Shown here in pieces: positions 56,289 to 64,000 of a DNA stretch of 64,000 bases. A program made the translations under genes and the position numbers. The notes under the pieces are model-generated. The model worked only from the letters and a program-made list of their open reading frames with translations, did no database searches and had not been told where the DNA came from. Location of the stretch: NCBI RefSeq assembly GCF_005221385.1, contig NZ_CP039903.1:2857001-2921000 (forward strand), written 5' to 3'. Position 1 is the stretch's first letter. The number at the start of each line of letters is the position of its first letter. Origin of the DNA: Agrobacterium tumefaciens. Its GTDB lineage: Bacteria > Pseudomonadota > Alphaproteobacteria > Rhizobiales > Rhizobiaceae.

Positions 56289-56373
56289 GGACTTTCTCCT
56301 GTTTCCCGGCGAGCCGGAGTTTGTTGTGAAGTGTCGGCCCTTGACGCGGGCACAAACGATGCTGAGCGGTTCC

Positions 56374-57234
56374 TCAGAGCCCGGCGAGAGCGAGCGGTTC
56401 GGGACCGGCAGATTGCTGCACCGGACGCGCGGGAAGCTGCGCGCCGGGAATATTGATGCTGGTCGAGGTCATGGTCTCATCGATGCCAGCCCCTTGAGAA
56501 TCGGTTCCGTAAATCTCCGTTACGGCCGAAGCGGTCAGTTCCGCCGGCGTTCCGTCAAAGACGACGCGGCCCTGCGACATGCCGATGATGCGCTCGCAAT
56601 AATTGCGCGCCGTATCCAGCGTATGCAGATTGGTGATGACGGTGATGCCTTCGCGCTCGTTGATGTCGCGCAGCGCATCCATCACGATCTTGGCATTGAG
56701 CGGGTCGAGCGAGGCAATCGGCTCATCGGCCAGAACCATCTTCGGAGACTGCATCAGGGCGCGGGCGATGGCGACGCGCTGCTGCTGGCCGCCGGAAAGC
56801 GTGCCCGCGGCCTGCATGGCCACATGTTCGATGCCGAGCCGCTCGAGCGCGGCGATCGCCATCAGGCGCTCATCATTGGTGAAGATGTTGAACAGGCTGA
56901 GCGCTGTCGAACGGTGGTTGAGACGGCCGAGCATGACATTGGTGAGCACATCCAGGCGCGGCACCAGATTGAACTGCTGGAAGATCATGGCACAGTCGCG
57001 CTGCCAGTTGCGGAGCGCCGCACCCTTCAGCGCCGATACTTCCGTGTCGTTGAAATAGATGGAACCCGAGGAGGGATCAACGAGGCGGTTGATCATGCGC
57101 AGCAGCGTTGATTTTCCCGCACCCGAGCGTCCGATAACGCCGACCATCTGGCCCTGCGGTATTTCGACGTTCACGGCATCGACCGCAGTATGGTTGCCGA
57201 AACGGCGCGTGACTTGCTTCAGGTGAAAGCTCAT
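56374..57234 (-). CDS. phnC: Phosphonate ABC transporter ATP-binding protein PhnC
   Basis: This 286-residue ATPase has Walker [21 protein letters not shown] (about 33-52), signature [15 protein letters not shown] (about 146-160), Walker [14 protein letters not shown] and H-loop NLHTLDTA. The C-terminus carries about 30 extra Pro/Ala-rich residues. ATG 57234 is annotated; TTG 57246, four codons earlier, is a possible start because AAGAAG lies just before it. It is the first gene of the phnC-D-E-E unit, with a Pho-box-like site about 60-80 bases upstream. Confidence 0.95.
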   Translation of the reverse strand: MSFHLKQVTRRFGNHTAVDAVNVEIPQGQMVGVIGRSGAGKSTLLRMINRLVDPSSGSIYFNDTEVSALKGAALRNWQRDCAMIFQQFNLVPRLDVLTNVMLGRLNHRSTALSLFNIFTNDERLMAIAALERLGIEHVAMQAAGTLSGGQQQRVAIARALMQSPKMVLADEPIASLDPLNAKIVMDALRDINEREGITVITNLHTLDTARNYCERIIGMSQGRVVFDGTPAELTASAVTEIYGTDSQGAGIDETMTSTSINIPGAQLPARPVQQSAGPEPLALAGL

Positions 57235-57294
57235 TTCCCCGTCCAATCTTCTTTTTTGACGGGGTTCGGCGTAACAGCGGTGCGTGAAGTGTGG

Positions 57295-57312
57295 ATGTCA
57301 GTTTCATGAATA
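57295..57312 (-). promoter_or_regulatory. Pho-box-like site upstream of phnC
   Basis: On the minus strand the two 7-base half-sites with a 4-base spacer read TATTCAT-GAAA-CTGACAT. Against CTGTCAT the second half matches 6 of 7 and the first 4 of 7. It lies 61 bases before the phnC ATG. Confidence 0.5.
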
Positions 57313-57421
57313 AAATATTACAGAATTCGCAGATACGACACCCGGGGGTTCGCCGACAAACCTCTCGTCAGGCATGTCATGAGCAGGAAATCCCACCGGC
57401 ATATCTGGAGCCGACAAACAG

Positions 57422-57447
57422 AAATCCCGGGACGTGGCCCGGGATTT
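57422..57447 (-). terminator. Terminator between the acetyltransferase gene and phnC
   Basis: A 10-bp perfect inverted repeat AAATCCCGGG/CCCGGGATTT with a 6-base loop is followed on the minus strand by CTGTTTG. It starts 25 bases past the acetyltransferase stop and separates phnG-L from phnCDEE. Confidence 0.78.
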
Positions 57448-57472
57448 GCAATTGCTTCGCTATGAGCGGAGT

Positions 57473-58090
57473 TCATCCACCATATTTCGCCACGAAATCC
57501 TCGGCGGCGAGCGCGCGGAAATCATCGAGCGCGCCGCGCAGTCTGGCATGGTCCCAATCCCACCAATTCAGATCGTCCATGCGCCGGCCAAGCTCCGCTG
57601 GAAAACGCTCGCGGATCAGCCGGGCGGGCACGCCACCGACGATGGTATAGGGCGCGACATCTTTCGATACCACCGCGCCAGCCCCGATCACTGCACCGTT
57701 CCCCACCGTCACGCCGGGCAGGATGGTCGCGCCATGGCCGATCCAGACATCATGGCCGATCACCACCCGCTTGGCGCGGCGGGCGGCGAAGAAATCCGTT
57801 TCATCCTCAGCGTCGTCCCAGTAACTGCGGGCGCGATAGGTGAAATGGTGCAATGTCGCCCGCTGCATCGGGTGATTGGTGGCGTTGATGCGGACGGAGG
57901 CGGCGATATTGACGAATTTGCCAATGATGGCGCACCAGATCGCACCGTCCTGCATGACATAGGAATAGTCGCCCATCTCAACCTCTTCGAGGCGGCAGCG
58001 TTCCGAAATTTCGGTATAGCGGCCGATCGAGGAGTTGGTGACGCGGGCGGTTTCGTGAATGACGGGTTCGAGACCGACCTTGACACTCAT
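57473..58090 (-). CDS. Phosphonate-cluster hexapeptide-repeat acetyltransferase
   Basis: This 205-residue left-handed beta-helix protein belongs to the xenobiotic/chloramphenicol acetyltransferase-like family found in phn loci. Hexapeptide repeats run through [31 protein letters not shown] segments and again at [34 protein letters not shown] carries the likely catalytic histidine. [12 protein letters not shown] is the C-terminal cap start. It may acetylate aminoalkylphosphonates, a job done by GNAT-type PhnO in enterobacteria; that is inference. ATG 58090 overlaps the phnL stop (ATGA). Confidence 0.88.
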   Translation of the reverse strand: MSVKVGLEPVIHETARVTNSSIGRYTEISERCRLEEVEMGDYSYVMQDGAIWCAIIGKFVNIAASVRINATNHPMQRATLHHFTYRARSYWDDAEDETDFFAARRAKRVVIGHDVWIGHGATILPGVTVGNGAVIGAGAVVSKDVAPYTIVGGVPARLIRERFPAELGRRMDDLNWWDWDHARLRGALDDFRALAAEDFVAKYGG

Positions 58091-58794
58091 GCCGCTGCCT
58101 TCCGGGGAGAGAATTGCGAGACGTCGAGAATGCGGTCGGCCACGGCTTCCCGCACTTCCTCGTCGTGGAAGATGCCCAGCAGCGCGGTGCCCTTTTCTTT
58201 TTTCTCCCTGATCATGTCGACGACCACGCGCCGATTTGTGGCGTCGAGTGAGGCCGTCGGCTCGTCGAGAAGCAGGATCGCATGATCGGTGATGAAGCCG
58301 CGCGCGATGTTGACGCGCTGCTGCTCGCCGCCCGAAAAGGTTGCGGGCGGAAGCGACCACAATTCCCGTGGCAGGTTCAGCTTCGAAAGCAGCGTCGCCG
58401 CCTGTTCGCGCGCATCTTCGGCGGCCACCTTGCGGGCCAGAAGCGGTTCGGCAACGACATCGATGGCAGCGACACGCGGCACGGTGCGCAGGAACTGGCT
58501 GACATAACCGATCGTGTGATGGCGAATTTCGAGGATCGTCCGCGGCGAGGCATTGCCGATATCAACGACCTGATCCCCGTGGCGGATGAGGATCTGCCCG
58601 CTGTCGATGGCGTAGTTGCCATAGAGCATTTTCAGGATCGAGCTTTTGCCGATACCCGATGGGCCGCCGAGCACGACGCATTCGCCGCCGCAAACGGAGA
58701 AATTGACATCGCGAACGACCGGCAATTCGATGCCGTCGCGAAGATGCATGGTGAAGCTTTTGAAGACTTCCGAAACGATAAGGGGCGTCGGCAT
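58087..58794 (-). CDS. phnL: C-P lyase system ABC-type ATPase PhnL
   Basis: This 235-residue ATPase-like protein has Walker [21 protein letters not shown] (about 42-61), signature [16 protein letters not shown], Walker [14 protein letters not shown] and [15 protein letters not shown]. PhnL, with PhnK, belongs to the C-P lyase complex rather than to an importer. ATG 58794 is chosen; it is 4 bases after the phnK stop. It needs PhnI and a triphosphate donor to attach phosphonate to ribose. Confidence 0.95.
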   Translation of the reverse strand: MPTPLIVSEVFKSFTMHLRDGIELPVVRDVNFSVCGGECVVLGGPSGIGKSSILKMLYGNYAIDSGQILIRHGDQVVDIGNASPRTILEIRHHTIGYVSQFLRTVPRVAAIDVVAEPLLARKVAAEDAREQAATLLSKLNLPRELWSLPPATFSGGEQQRVNIARGFITDHAILLLDEPTASLDATNRRVVVDMIREKKEKGTALLGIFHDEEVREAVADRILDVSQFSPRKAAA

Positions 58795-58798
58795 GGCG

Positions 58799-59575
58799 TC
58801 AAACCTGCAGAATAGAGGAAACAAGCAATTGCGTGTAAGGCTCGCGCGGATCGTCGAGCACCCGGTCGGTGAGACCATGCTCGATGACGTCGCCGCCCTT
58901 CATCACCATCATGCGATGGGAAAGCAGTCGCGCCACCGCCAGATCATGGGTGACGACGACGACGGCAAGGCCGAGATCGTTGACGAGGCCGCGGACCAGA
59001 TCAAGCAGGCGTGCCTGCACGGAGACATCGAGACCGCCGGTCGGTTCGTCCATGAAGACAAGGCGCGGCGAGGTGACGAGATTGCGGGCGATCTGCAGGC
59101 GCTGGCGCATGCCACCGGAAAAGGCACGCGGCTGATCGTCGATACGGTCGGTGCCAATTTCCACCCGCTCCAGCCATTCGCTGGCCGATTGCCTTATATT
59201 GCCATAATGCCGATTGCCCACGGCCATCAGCCGTTCGCCGACATTGGCGCCGGCCGAAACAGCCATACGCAACCCGTCCGCCGGGTTCTGGTGAACGAAG
59301 CCCCAGTCGGTGCGCATCAGGAAACGGCGTTCGGCCTCACCCATGTGGTAGAGGTCGCGCACAGAGCCGTCGCGCATGCGATATTCCACGCTGCCCGCCG
59401 TTGGCATCAGCCGAGTGGAAATGCAGTTGAGAAGCGTGGTCTTGCCGGAACCGGATTCTCCGACAATGGCCAGGACCTCGCCCGGATAAAGTTCAAAGGA
59501 AACGTTGCGGCAACCAGCCCGGTCGCCGTAATATTTGGAAACGTCCCGGACTTTCAGAAGTGGTGCGTCGCTCAT
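58799..59575 (-). CDS. phnK: C-P lyase system ABC-type ATPase PhnK
   Basis: This 258-residue ATPase has Walker A VGESGSGKTTLLNCIS (about 37-52), Q-loop WGFVHQNPADGLRM (PhnK-specific), signature AFSGGMRQRLQIARNL, Walker B LVFMDEPTGGLDVS and VVTHDLAVARLL. In E. coli PhnK docks on PhnJ of the PhnGHIJ core. ATG 59575 overlaps the phnJ stop by 4 bases and gives MSDAPLLKVRDVSKYY. Confidence 0.96.
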   Translation of the reverse strand: MSDAPLLKVRDVSKYYGDRAGCRNVSFELYPGEVLAIVGESGSGKTTLLNCISTRLMPTAGSVEYRMRDGSVRDLYHMGEAERRFLMRTDWGFVHQNPADGLRMAVSAGANVGERLMAVGNRHYGNIRQSASEWLERVEIGTDRIDDQPRAFSGGMRQRLQIARNLVTSPRLVFMDEPTGGLDVSVQARLLDLVRGLVNDLGLAVVVVTHDLAVARLLSHRMMVMKGGDVIEHGLTDRVLDDPREPYTQLLVSSILQV

Positions 59576-60474
59576 TCTGCGGCCTCCTTCACATCCGCCA
59601 GCATATGGCCCTTGTGGCCATGGGCGCGGCGGTCCTCGCAATGGTCGGTATCGGAGCAGACGAACATCCGCCCACCCTTGTCATCAAGCACCACCTCGTC
59701 CAGATAGACATTCTCGCCGCCGCACAGTGCGCAGGGCTTGTCGAAGCGCTGAATTTCAAACGGATGGTCCTCGAAATCCAGGCTGACCACGTCGGTATAG
59801 GGCGGCACGGCATAGATGCGCTTTTCGCGCCCAGCGCCGAACAGCTGCAGCGCGTCCGACATATTCATTTTCGGATTGTCGAATTTCGGCGTCGGCGAAG
59901 GATCCATCACATAGCGTCCGGCAACCTTCACCGGGTATGCATAGGTGGTGGAGATGCGGCCGTTGCGGGCGATGTCTTCGTAGAGCTTGACGTGCATCAG
60001 GCCATATTCTTCCAGCGCGTGCATGACGCGGGTTTCGGTCTCGCGTGGCTCGAGGAAGCGCAAGGGTTCGGGAATGGGAACCTGATAGACCAGAACCTGT
60101 CCGGAATGCAGTTCTTCCTCCGGAATGCGGTGCCGCGTCTGGATGATGGTCGCATCCCTGGTGCGGGTGGTGACGGCAACATTCGCCACCTTCTGGAAAA
60201 AGGCGCGGATGGAAACCGCGTTGGTGGTGTCGTCGGCGCCCTGGTCGATGACCTTCAGCACATCGTCGGGGCCGACGATGGAAGCGGTCAACTGCACACC
60301 GCCGGTGCCCCAGCCATAGGGCATGGGCATTTCACGGGAGGCGAAGGGAACCTGATAACCGGGAATGGCAATGGCCTTCAGGATCGCCCGGCGGATCATC
60401 CGTTTGGTCTGTTCGTCCAGATAGGCGAAGTTGTAGGCAGCCAGCCCGTCGTCAAATGAAACTTCTTTAAGCAT
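59572..60474 (-). CDS. phnJ: Carbon-phosphorus lyase PhnJ (radical SAM-type)
   Basis: This 300-residue enzyme breaks the C-P bond, releasing the alkane and ribose cyclic phosphate. The C-terminal cysteine set CALCGGENVYLDE and FVCSDTDHCEDR supplies the 4Fe-4S cluster ligands and the reactive cysteine, in the same order as in E. coli PhnJ. FDDGLAAYNFAYLDEQTKR and PMPYGWGTGGVQLTAS are other conserved blocks. It is preceded by a 133-base gap to phnI, unusual in a cluster where genes otherwise overlap. Confidence 0.96.
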   Translation of the reverse strand: MLKEVSFDDGLAAYNFAYLDEQTKRMIRRAILKAIAIPGYQVPFASREMPMPYGWGTGGVQLTASIVGPDDVLKVIDQGADDTTNAVSIRAFFQKVANVAVTTRTRDATIIQTRHRIPEEELHSGQVLVYQVPIPEPLRFLEPRETETRVMHALEEYGLMHVKLYEDIARNGRISTTYAYPVKVAGRYVMDPSPTPKFDNPKMNMSDALQLFGAGREKRIYAVPPYTDVVSLDFEDHPFEIQRFDKPCALCGGENVYLDEVVLDDKGGRMFVCSDTDHCEDRRAHGHKGHMLADVKEAAE

Positions 60475-60510
60475 TGCGCGTTAACCTTGCGAAAAAAGGA
60501 GTACAAGCTC

Positions 60511-60606
60511 ATGGAGATTGGAATTCTTGCAGCCGTGTTCTTTGCTGTTTTTGCAGCATCGACCGTCTTTTGCGCTTACTGGTTTGGAGAGCAGCACAGC
60601 CGCTGA
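60511..60606 (+). CDS. Possible 31-residue membrane microprotein antisense within phn
   Basis: ATG 60511 to TGA 60604-60606 lies on the plus strand inside the phnI-phnJ gap. It encodes MEIGILAAVFFAVFAASTVF and then CAYWFGEQHSR. A single hydrophobic helix (about residues 3-24) and a short charged tail fit a small membrane protein. AAGGAG lies 9 bases before the ATG. Almost the whole gap is taken up by this frame, and it ends 1 base from the phnI stop. It would be transcribed against the phn operon. It is unrecognised and could be chance. Confidence 0.45.
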   Translation: MEIGILAAVFFAVFAASTVFCAYWFGEQHSR

Positions 60607-60607
60607 G

Positions 60608-61717
60608 CTATTCGGCTGCATCGCCCATCCACTCCGCGCCATCAGCGTTGATCGCCTCGAAATCGGCGCGCATTTTCCTGACCAGACCGAGTTCGGCCTG
60701 AAAATCCACGTAATGCGGCAATTTCAGATGTTCGACGAAACCCGTCGCCTGGACGTTGTCTGCATGTGAAATGACGAATTCTTCATCCTGCGCCGGGGCG
60801 ACGACATCTTCGCCGAATTCACCGGCGCGAAGCGCGCGATCGACCAGCGACATGGCCATCGCCTTGCGTTCGCTCTGGCCGAAAACCAGACCATAACCGC
60901 GGGTGAACTGCGGTGGCGCTTTGGCCGAGCCCTTGAATTGGTTGACCATCTGGCATTCGGTAACCTGGATGTCCCCAAGCGAGACGGTAAAGCCGAGTTC
61001 GGGAACCTCCAGCTCCACTTCAACATCACCGATGCGGATTTCACCGACGAAGGGATGCGTGCGGCCGTAACCGCGCTGTGTCGAATAGGCGAGTGCGAGA
61101 AGGAAGCCCTCGTCACCGCGTGCCAGCGATTGCAGACGCAGGTCGCGTGGCATCGGAAATTCCATCGGCTCGCGCGTCAGATCGCCGGCAATATGCTCAT
61201 CAGGCATATCACCATCGCTTTCGATCAGCCCTTCTTCGGCGAGAATGTCGGAAACCCGCATGACATAATCCGGCTCGCCTTCACGAATGGCGGGGGTTTC
61301 GACAGCCTCGTCTTCGAGCAGCGAGGGATCGAGTAGACGGTGGGTATAATCGAAGGTCGGTCCCAGCAATTGCCCGCCCGGCAAGTCCTTGTAGGTTGCC
61401 GAAACGCGTCGCTGCACCGTCATGTCAGCCGTATTGACCGGCAGCGAATAGCCGAACCGCGGCAACGTGGTGCGGTAGGCGCGCAGCAGGAAGATGGCCT
61501 CGATCATGTCGCCGCGTGCCTGCTTGACGGCAAGGGCTGCAAGCGACTGATCGTAAAGTGAGGCTTCCGCCATGACGCGGTCGACGGCGAGTGAAAGCTG
61601 GGAAACGATCTGCGTGACAGTCATCGCCGGCAGGTCACGGTCTCCGCGCCGCTTGTCGGCCAGAAGCCGGTGGGCGTTGGCGATGGCGGTTTCCCCGCCT
61701 TTGACAGCAACATACAT
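60608..61717 (-). CDS. phnI: C-P lyase complex subunit PhnI
   Basis: This 369-residue subunit is the nucleosidase/phosphonate ribosylation component that, with PhnG, H and L, attaches phosphonate to the ribose of ATP. MYVAVKGGETAIANAH at the start, GGQLLGPTFDYTHRLLDPSLL and RGYGRTHPFVGEIRIGDVEVE are strongly conserved blocks, and the C-terminus has HVEHLKLPHYVDFQAELG. ATG 61717 follows GGAGG of the phnH end by about 8 bases. Confidence 0.96.
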   Translation of the reverse strand: MYVAVKGGETAIANAHRLLADKRRGDRDLPAMTVTQIVSQLSLAVDRVMAEASLYDQSLAALAVKQARGDMIEAIFLLRAYRTTLPRFGYSLPVNTADMTVQRRVSATYKDLPGGQLLGPTFDYTHRLLDPSLLEDEAVETPAIREGEPDYVMRVSDILAEEGLIESDGDMPDEHIAGDLTREPMEFPMPRDLRLQSLARGDEGFLLALAYSTQRGYGRTHPFVGEIRIGDVEVELEVPELGFTVSLGDIQVTECQMVNQFKGSAKAPPQFTRGYGLVFGQSERKAMAMSLVDRALRAGEFGEDVVAPAQDEEFVISHADNVQATGFVEHLKLPHYVDFQAELGLVRKMRADFEAINADGAEWMGDAAE

Positions 61718-61718
61718 C

Positions 61719-62327
61719 TTATGCCTCCACGGATTTAATACGCGTCGTGCGCGGCAGGCAGACGAATTTGTCGGCGCAGGTCAGAATGACATCGACGCCG
61801 CGCGGGAAAATGGCGTTGTTCTCCGCCCAGAGCCTCGGGAATATCTCCGGCAGGCCGGAAGGGCTGATGATATTGATGTGGCGGATGCCGGGGCCGGACA
61901 GCATTAATTCCTGTCCGCCATCAAGATCTGGCAATTCGATGATGACCGTCGTCGAACGGTCGGGATATTCCTGGCTTCCCTGAGCGAAAAGGCCGAAGGA
62001 GGCAATGGTGCTGCCCGCCTCGATCACGGCGAACTGCGCAGCCCCCTTTTCTTCCGTCGCAATCGCGCCGGTGTGAAACCCAACCCAACCCGGCACGGCC
62101 GTTTTCCGCAGCGCGCCGCTCAGCCAGACTGGTGTGTCGTGGTCGCAGAGCGCCAGCAGAACCGCACCCGTTGCGGTGGCAAGCGGTGCCGGCGGGGTAA
62201 CTGCGGTTTCGATCGTCTGCGGTGTGCCCGGCCGGGCCATGCCGTCCATCAGCTTTTTGAAAACCCGTTGGGAATCGAAGACGGCGTCGGAAAAACCGCC
62301 CGTCAATGCTTCGGCTTTGACACCCAT
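61719..62327 (-). CDS. phnH: C-P lyase complex subunit PhnH
   Basis: This 202-residue subunit of the PhnGHIJ core has a PLP-transferase-like fold without the cofactor. FSDAVFDSQRVFKKLMDGMARPG is the conserved N-terminal block; LALCDHDTPVWL and SGPGI with WAENNAIFPRGVDVI follow. ATG 62327 overlaps the phnG TGA (TGATG) and has AGGAGAAG upstream, so it is preferred to the in-frame TTG just before. Confidence 0.94.
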   Translation of the reverse strand: MGVKAEALTGGFSDAVFDSQRVFKKLMDGMARPGTPQTIETAVTPPAPLATATGAVLLALCDHDTPVWLSGALRKTAVPGWVGFHTGAIATEEKGAAQFAVIEAGSTIASFGLFAQGSQEYPDRSTTVIIELPDLDGGQELMLSGPGIRHINIISPSGLPEIFPRLWAENNAIFPRGVDVILTCADKFVCLPRTTRIKSVEA

Positions 62328-62788
62328 CAATCTTCTCCTCGAACCATGGTGAAGAAATCGACACGCGTGGCGGCGGTCTCTTTTGTTTTCCGCTGTTTTT
62401 CCTCGGTCAGTCTTTTTTCGACCGGTGAGAGAAGCTCGGTTTCAATGAAGTCCCGCGTCGGATTTTCCTGCCAGAGCGCGTCGAAAACGGCCGCGTACCA
62501 GGCCTTCTTGCGGCCGGTGCCGAGAACATGGGCATGGCCGACAGTGCCGGAAGCAAGCTTGATCGTTGCGCGGGTAACGGTGGTTTCACCCAGATTGAAA
62601 GGCGCGCCGCCGCCGCCGATACGTCCCTTGACCATGACGAGGCCGGTTTCCGGTCCGCGCACATTTTCCATCTGCGGGCTGGCGTCCTGCCGGTTCCAGA
62701 CCGTTTCGAGTTCCTGAACGGTTGCGCGGGCGAGAAGGGCCGCCACCCGCTTCCTTCCCGCATGTATATTCGCAGCTTCGTTATTCAT
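62327..62788 (-). CDS. phnG: C-P lyase complex subunit PhnG
   Basis: This 153-residue subunit is the first gene of the lyase operon. GRKRVAALLARATVQEL, RGPETGLVMVKGRIGGGGAPFNLGE-type sequence and VGHAHVLGTGRKKA are PhnG landmarks. ATG 62788 has AGAGG 6-7 bases upstream and begins MNNEAANIHAG; the open frame further upstream passes through the PhnF operator. PhnG helps PhnI make the ribosyl phosphonate. Confidence 0.95.
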   Translation of the reverse strand: MNNEAANIHAGRKRVAALLARATVQELETVWNRQDASPQMENVRGPETGLVMVKGRIGGGGAPFNLGETTVTRATIKLASGTVGHAHVLGTGRKKAWYAAVFDALWQENPTRDFIETELLSPVEKRLTEEKQRKTKETAATRVDFFTMVRGED

Positions 62789-62802
62789 CGCTTGACCTCT
62801 AA

Positions 62803-62827
62803 TGTCTATTGATATAGACAACTATAC
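62803..62827. promoter_or_regulatory. PhnF-type operator in front of phnG
   Basis: TGTCTAT-N4-ATAGACA (62803-62820, perfect 7-bp arms) overlaps TATAG-N4-CTATA (62813-62826). The GTCTAT/ATAGAC halves resemble the HutC/PhnF consensus GTMTAKAC. The site lies between the Pho box and the phnG start, where bound PhnF would block transcription. Confidence 0.7.
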
Positions 62828-62854
62828 AATATAAGCTACAATTAACGGCGATGA

Positions 62855-62872
62855 ATGACAAGCGTGTGACAT
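62855..62872 (-). promoter_or_regulatory. Pho-box-like site upstream of phnG
   Basis: On the minus strand ATGTCAC-ACGC-TTGTCAT: two 7-base halves with a 4-base spacer match CTGTCAT at 5 of 7 and 6 of 7. It lies 67 bases before the phnG ATG and overlaps the start codon of divergent phnF. PhoB would activate phnG upstream of the PhnF operator. Confidence 0.6.
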
Positions 62873-63608
62873 GAGCCCTGCAGCAGCAATGAAAAGAAAG
62901 AACGGCGTCGCGCTCTGGCGGCAGATTGCCGACCGGATCAGAGGCGAGATCGCGGCAGGCGATCACGACGAAACCGGCATGTTGCCGCCGGAAATGGCGC
63001 TGGCCGAAAAATTCGGCGTCAACCGCCACACCGTCAGAAGCGCCATTGCCGCATTGGCGAGCGAAGGCATCCTCGAGCCGATGCAGGGGCGTGGCACGAT
63101 GATCGCCCGCAAGGAACGGCTGAGTTTTCCGATTTCACTGCGCACACGGTTCACGGCAGGCATCGCAGATCAGGTGAAGGAAATGGAGGCGCTGCTTCTT
63201 TCCCACACGACCGAACCCGCAAGCGCCGATCTGGCAGCGCGGCTGCAACTGCAGACCGGCGCACCGCTCGTGCGTCTGGAGACCTTGCGCAAGGCTGACA
63301 CCCGGCCGGTTTCCCGCTCGACCACGTGGTTTCCGGCGGATCGTTTTGCCGGAATTGGCGAGGCCTATCAGAAAAGCGGCTCGATCACGGCCGCTTTCAA
63401 ATCGCTCGGCGTGGCCGACTACGTGCGCATTTCCACCGTCATCTCCGCCAGCCATGCGGATACGCAGGATCTGGCCGATCTCGAATTGTCGCCGGGCGCG
63501 ATTCTACTCGTCACCCAGGCGCTGAATGCCGATATGGATGGCGTGCCGGTGCAATATGCCGTCAGCCGATTTTCGGCCGATACCGTCGAATTCACGGTGG
63601 AAAATTAG
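62871..63608 (+). CDS. phnF: GntR family regulator PhnF
   Basis: This 245-residue regulator has a winged-helix N-terminus (about 10-80): ALWRQIADRIRGEIAAGDH, FGVNRHTVRSAIAALASEGIL and QGRGTMI. The UTRA domain spans about 95-240, with SRSTTWFPADRFAG typical of PhnF. It is divergent from phnG and probably represses that operon through the adjacent inverted repeats. It converges with dapB, with 2 bases between the stop codons. Confidence 0.94.
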   Translation: MSPAAAMKRKNGVALWRQIADRIRGEIAAGDHDETGMLPPEMALAEKFGVNRHTVRSAIAALASEGILEPMQGRGTMIARKERLSFPISLRTRFTAGIADQVKEMEALLLSHTTEPASADLAARLQLQTGAPLVRLETLRKADTRPVSRSTTWFPADRFAGIGEAYQKSGSITAAFKSLGVADYVRISTVISASHADTQDLADLELSPGAILLVTQALNADMDGVPVQYAVSRFSADTVEFTVEN

Positions 63609-63610
63609 GC

Positions 63611-64000
63611 TTATTCCGTCTGCGAAAGACCGAGCACATCCAGCATGGAATAGAAGCCCGGCTTCTTGTCTAAAGCCCAGACAGCTGCCGCAATCGCACC
63701 GCGTGCGAAAATGGAGCGGTCGCCGGCATAGTGGGAAAGCTCGACGCGTTCACCCTCGCCGGCAAAGATCACCGAATGTTCACCGATCACCGAACCGCCG
63801 CGCAGCGTGGCGAAACCGATGGTGCCAGTCTCCCGCGCACCCGTATGTCCGTCGCGCACGCGAACGGAAGAGGTGGTGAGATCGACCTTGCGGCCGGCCG
63901 CGGCCGCTTCACCCAGCAAAAGCGCCGTGCCGGAAGGCGCGTCCACCTTGTGCTTGTGGTGCATTTCCAGGATTTCGATGTCCCAGTTCTGCGCATCCAG
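63611..64000 (-). CDS. dapB: 4-hydroxy-tetrahydrodipicolinate reductase (C-terminal part)
   Basis: The last 129 residues of DapB lie in the window; the N-terminal NAD(P) domain is beyond the right edge. [20 protein letters not shown] contains the catalytic His and Lys and the substrate-binding DAPSGTA signature. [20 protein letters not shown] and [20 protein letters not shown] continue the conserved substrate domain. DapB makes tetrahydrodipicolinate for lysine and cell-wall synthesis. It is unrelated to the phn locus that it converges on. Confidence 0.96.
   Translation of the reverse strand: MDAQNWDIEILEMHHKHKVDAPSGTALLLGEAAAAGRKVDLTTSSVRVRDGHTGARETGTIGFATLRGGSVIGEHSVIFAGEGERVELSHYAGDRSIFARGAIAAAVWALDKKPGFYSMLDVLGLSQTE

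Overview
The window reads as a chromosomal segment of an alphaproteobacterium of the Rhizobiaceae, most likely Agrobacterium or a close Rhizobium. The main reasons are the Fur-family regulator Irr divergent from fabA-fabB-fabI, an alphaproteobacterial-type heat-shock promoter (CTTG-N18-CTTATATACG) in front of dnaK, a C-P lyase cluster ordered phnF / phnGHIJ-KL with a hexapeptide acetyltransferase, and high, even GC content with tightly overlapping operons. I see no phage, insertion sequence, CRISPR array or rRNA. The species name is inference; both window ends cut through genes.

Layout. 1-1760: end of a tripartite tricarboxylate transporter operon (tctB end, tctA). 1909-6280: slyX, a DUF924 gene, then dnaJ and dnaK on the minus strand with a sigma-32 type promoter, and a tRNA-Ser(GGA). 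6501-7545: a small membrane protein and msrA. 7760-19297: a nucleoside salvage block in two convergent halves. The plus half is a BMP-type nucleoside ABC importer followed by cdd, punA, deoC and deoA. The minus half is deoB-add-upp, with a retropepsin-like protease gene between the halves. Together these genes import nucleosides, deaminate and phosphorolyse them, feed the (deoxy)ribose phosphate into central carbon metabolism and recycle uracil. 19411-24524: cyoABCD (cytochrome bo-type quinol oxidase) with a SURF1 gene, divergent from an MHS-type transporter.

26257-33834: a very long glutamate-synthase-like large subunit (1834 aa) overlapping a CysJ-like diflavin reductase. There is no gltD small subunit, and a LysR-type T-N11-A inverted repeat lies at its promoter. 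33878-35064: an isolated pair of TadE/TadF-like pseudopilins. 35250-38614: fabI, fabB and fabA, divergent from irr. 38688-40644: a TRIC-like channel, a secreted hypothetical protein and a YoaK family protein. 40753-44260: a nitrate/taurine-type ABC importer that ends in a HutC-like GntR regulator and starts with a matching palindromic operator. 44454-47077: exbB-exbD-tonB. 47208-50175: an Ldh2-family oxidoreductase, a stand-alone LuxR-type HTH protein and an AraC-family regulator.

50269-63608: a complete phosphonate utilisation locus. On the minus strand it runs phnG-H-I-J-K-L-acetyltransferase, then phnC-D-E-E, then DUF1045-phnM-phnN. phnF is divergent at the head. I find Pho-box-like sites before phnG and phnC, a PhnF-type operator before phnG, and an unannotated 31-codon membrane ORF on the opposite strand in the unusual phnI-phnJ gap. 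The window ends inside dapB.

Most genes are ordinary core or accessory metabolism. The most interesting points are the GltB-like/CysJ-like pair, the small ORF inside phn, the cis-regulatory palindromes that pair with their own regulators, the extra periplasmic region in the second PhnE, and an interlocked set of inverted repeats after tonB.
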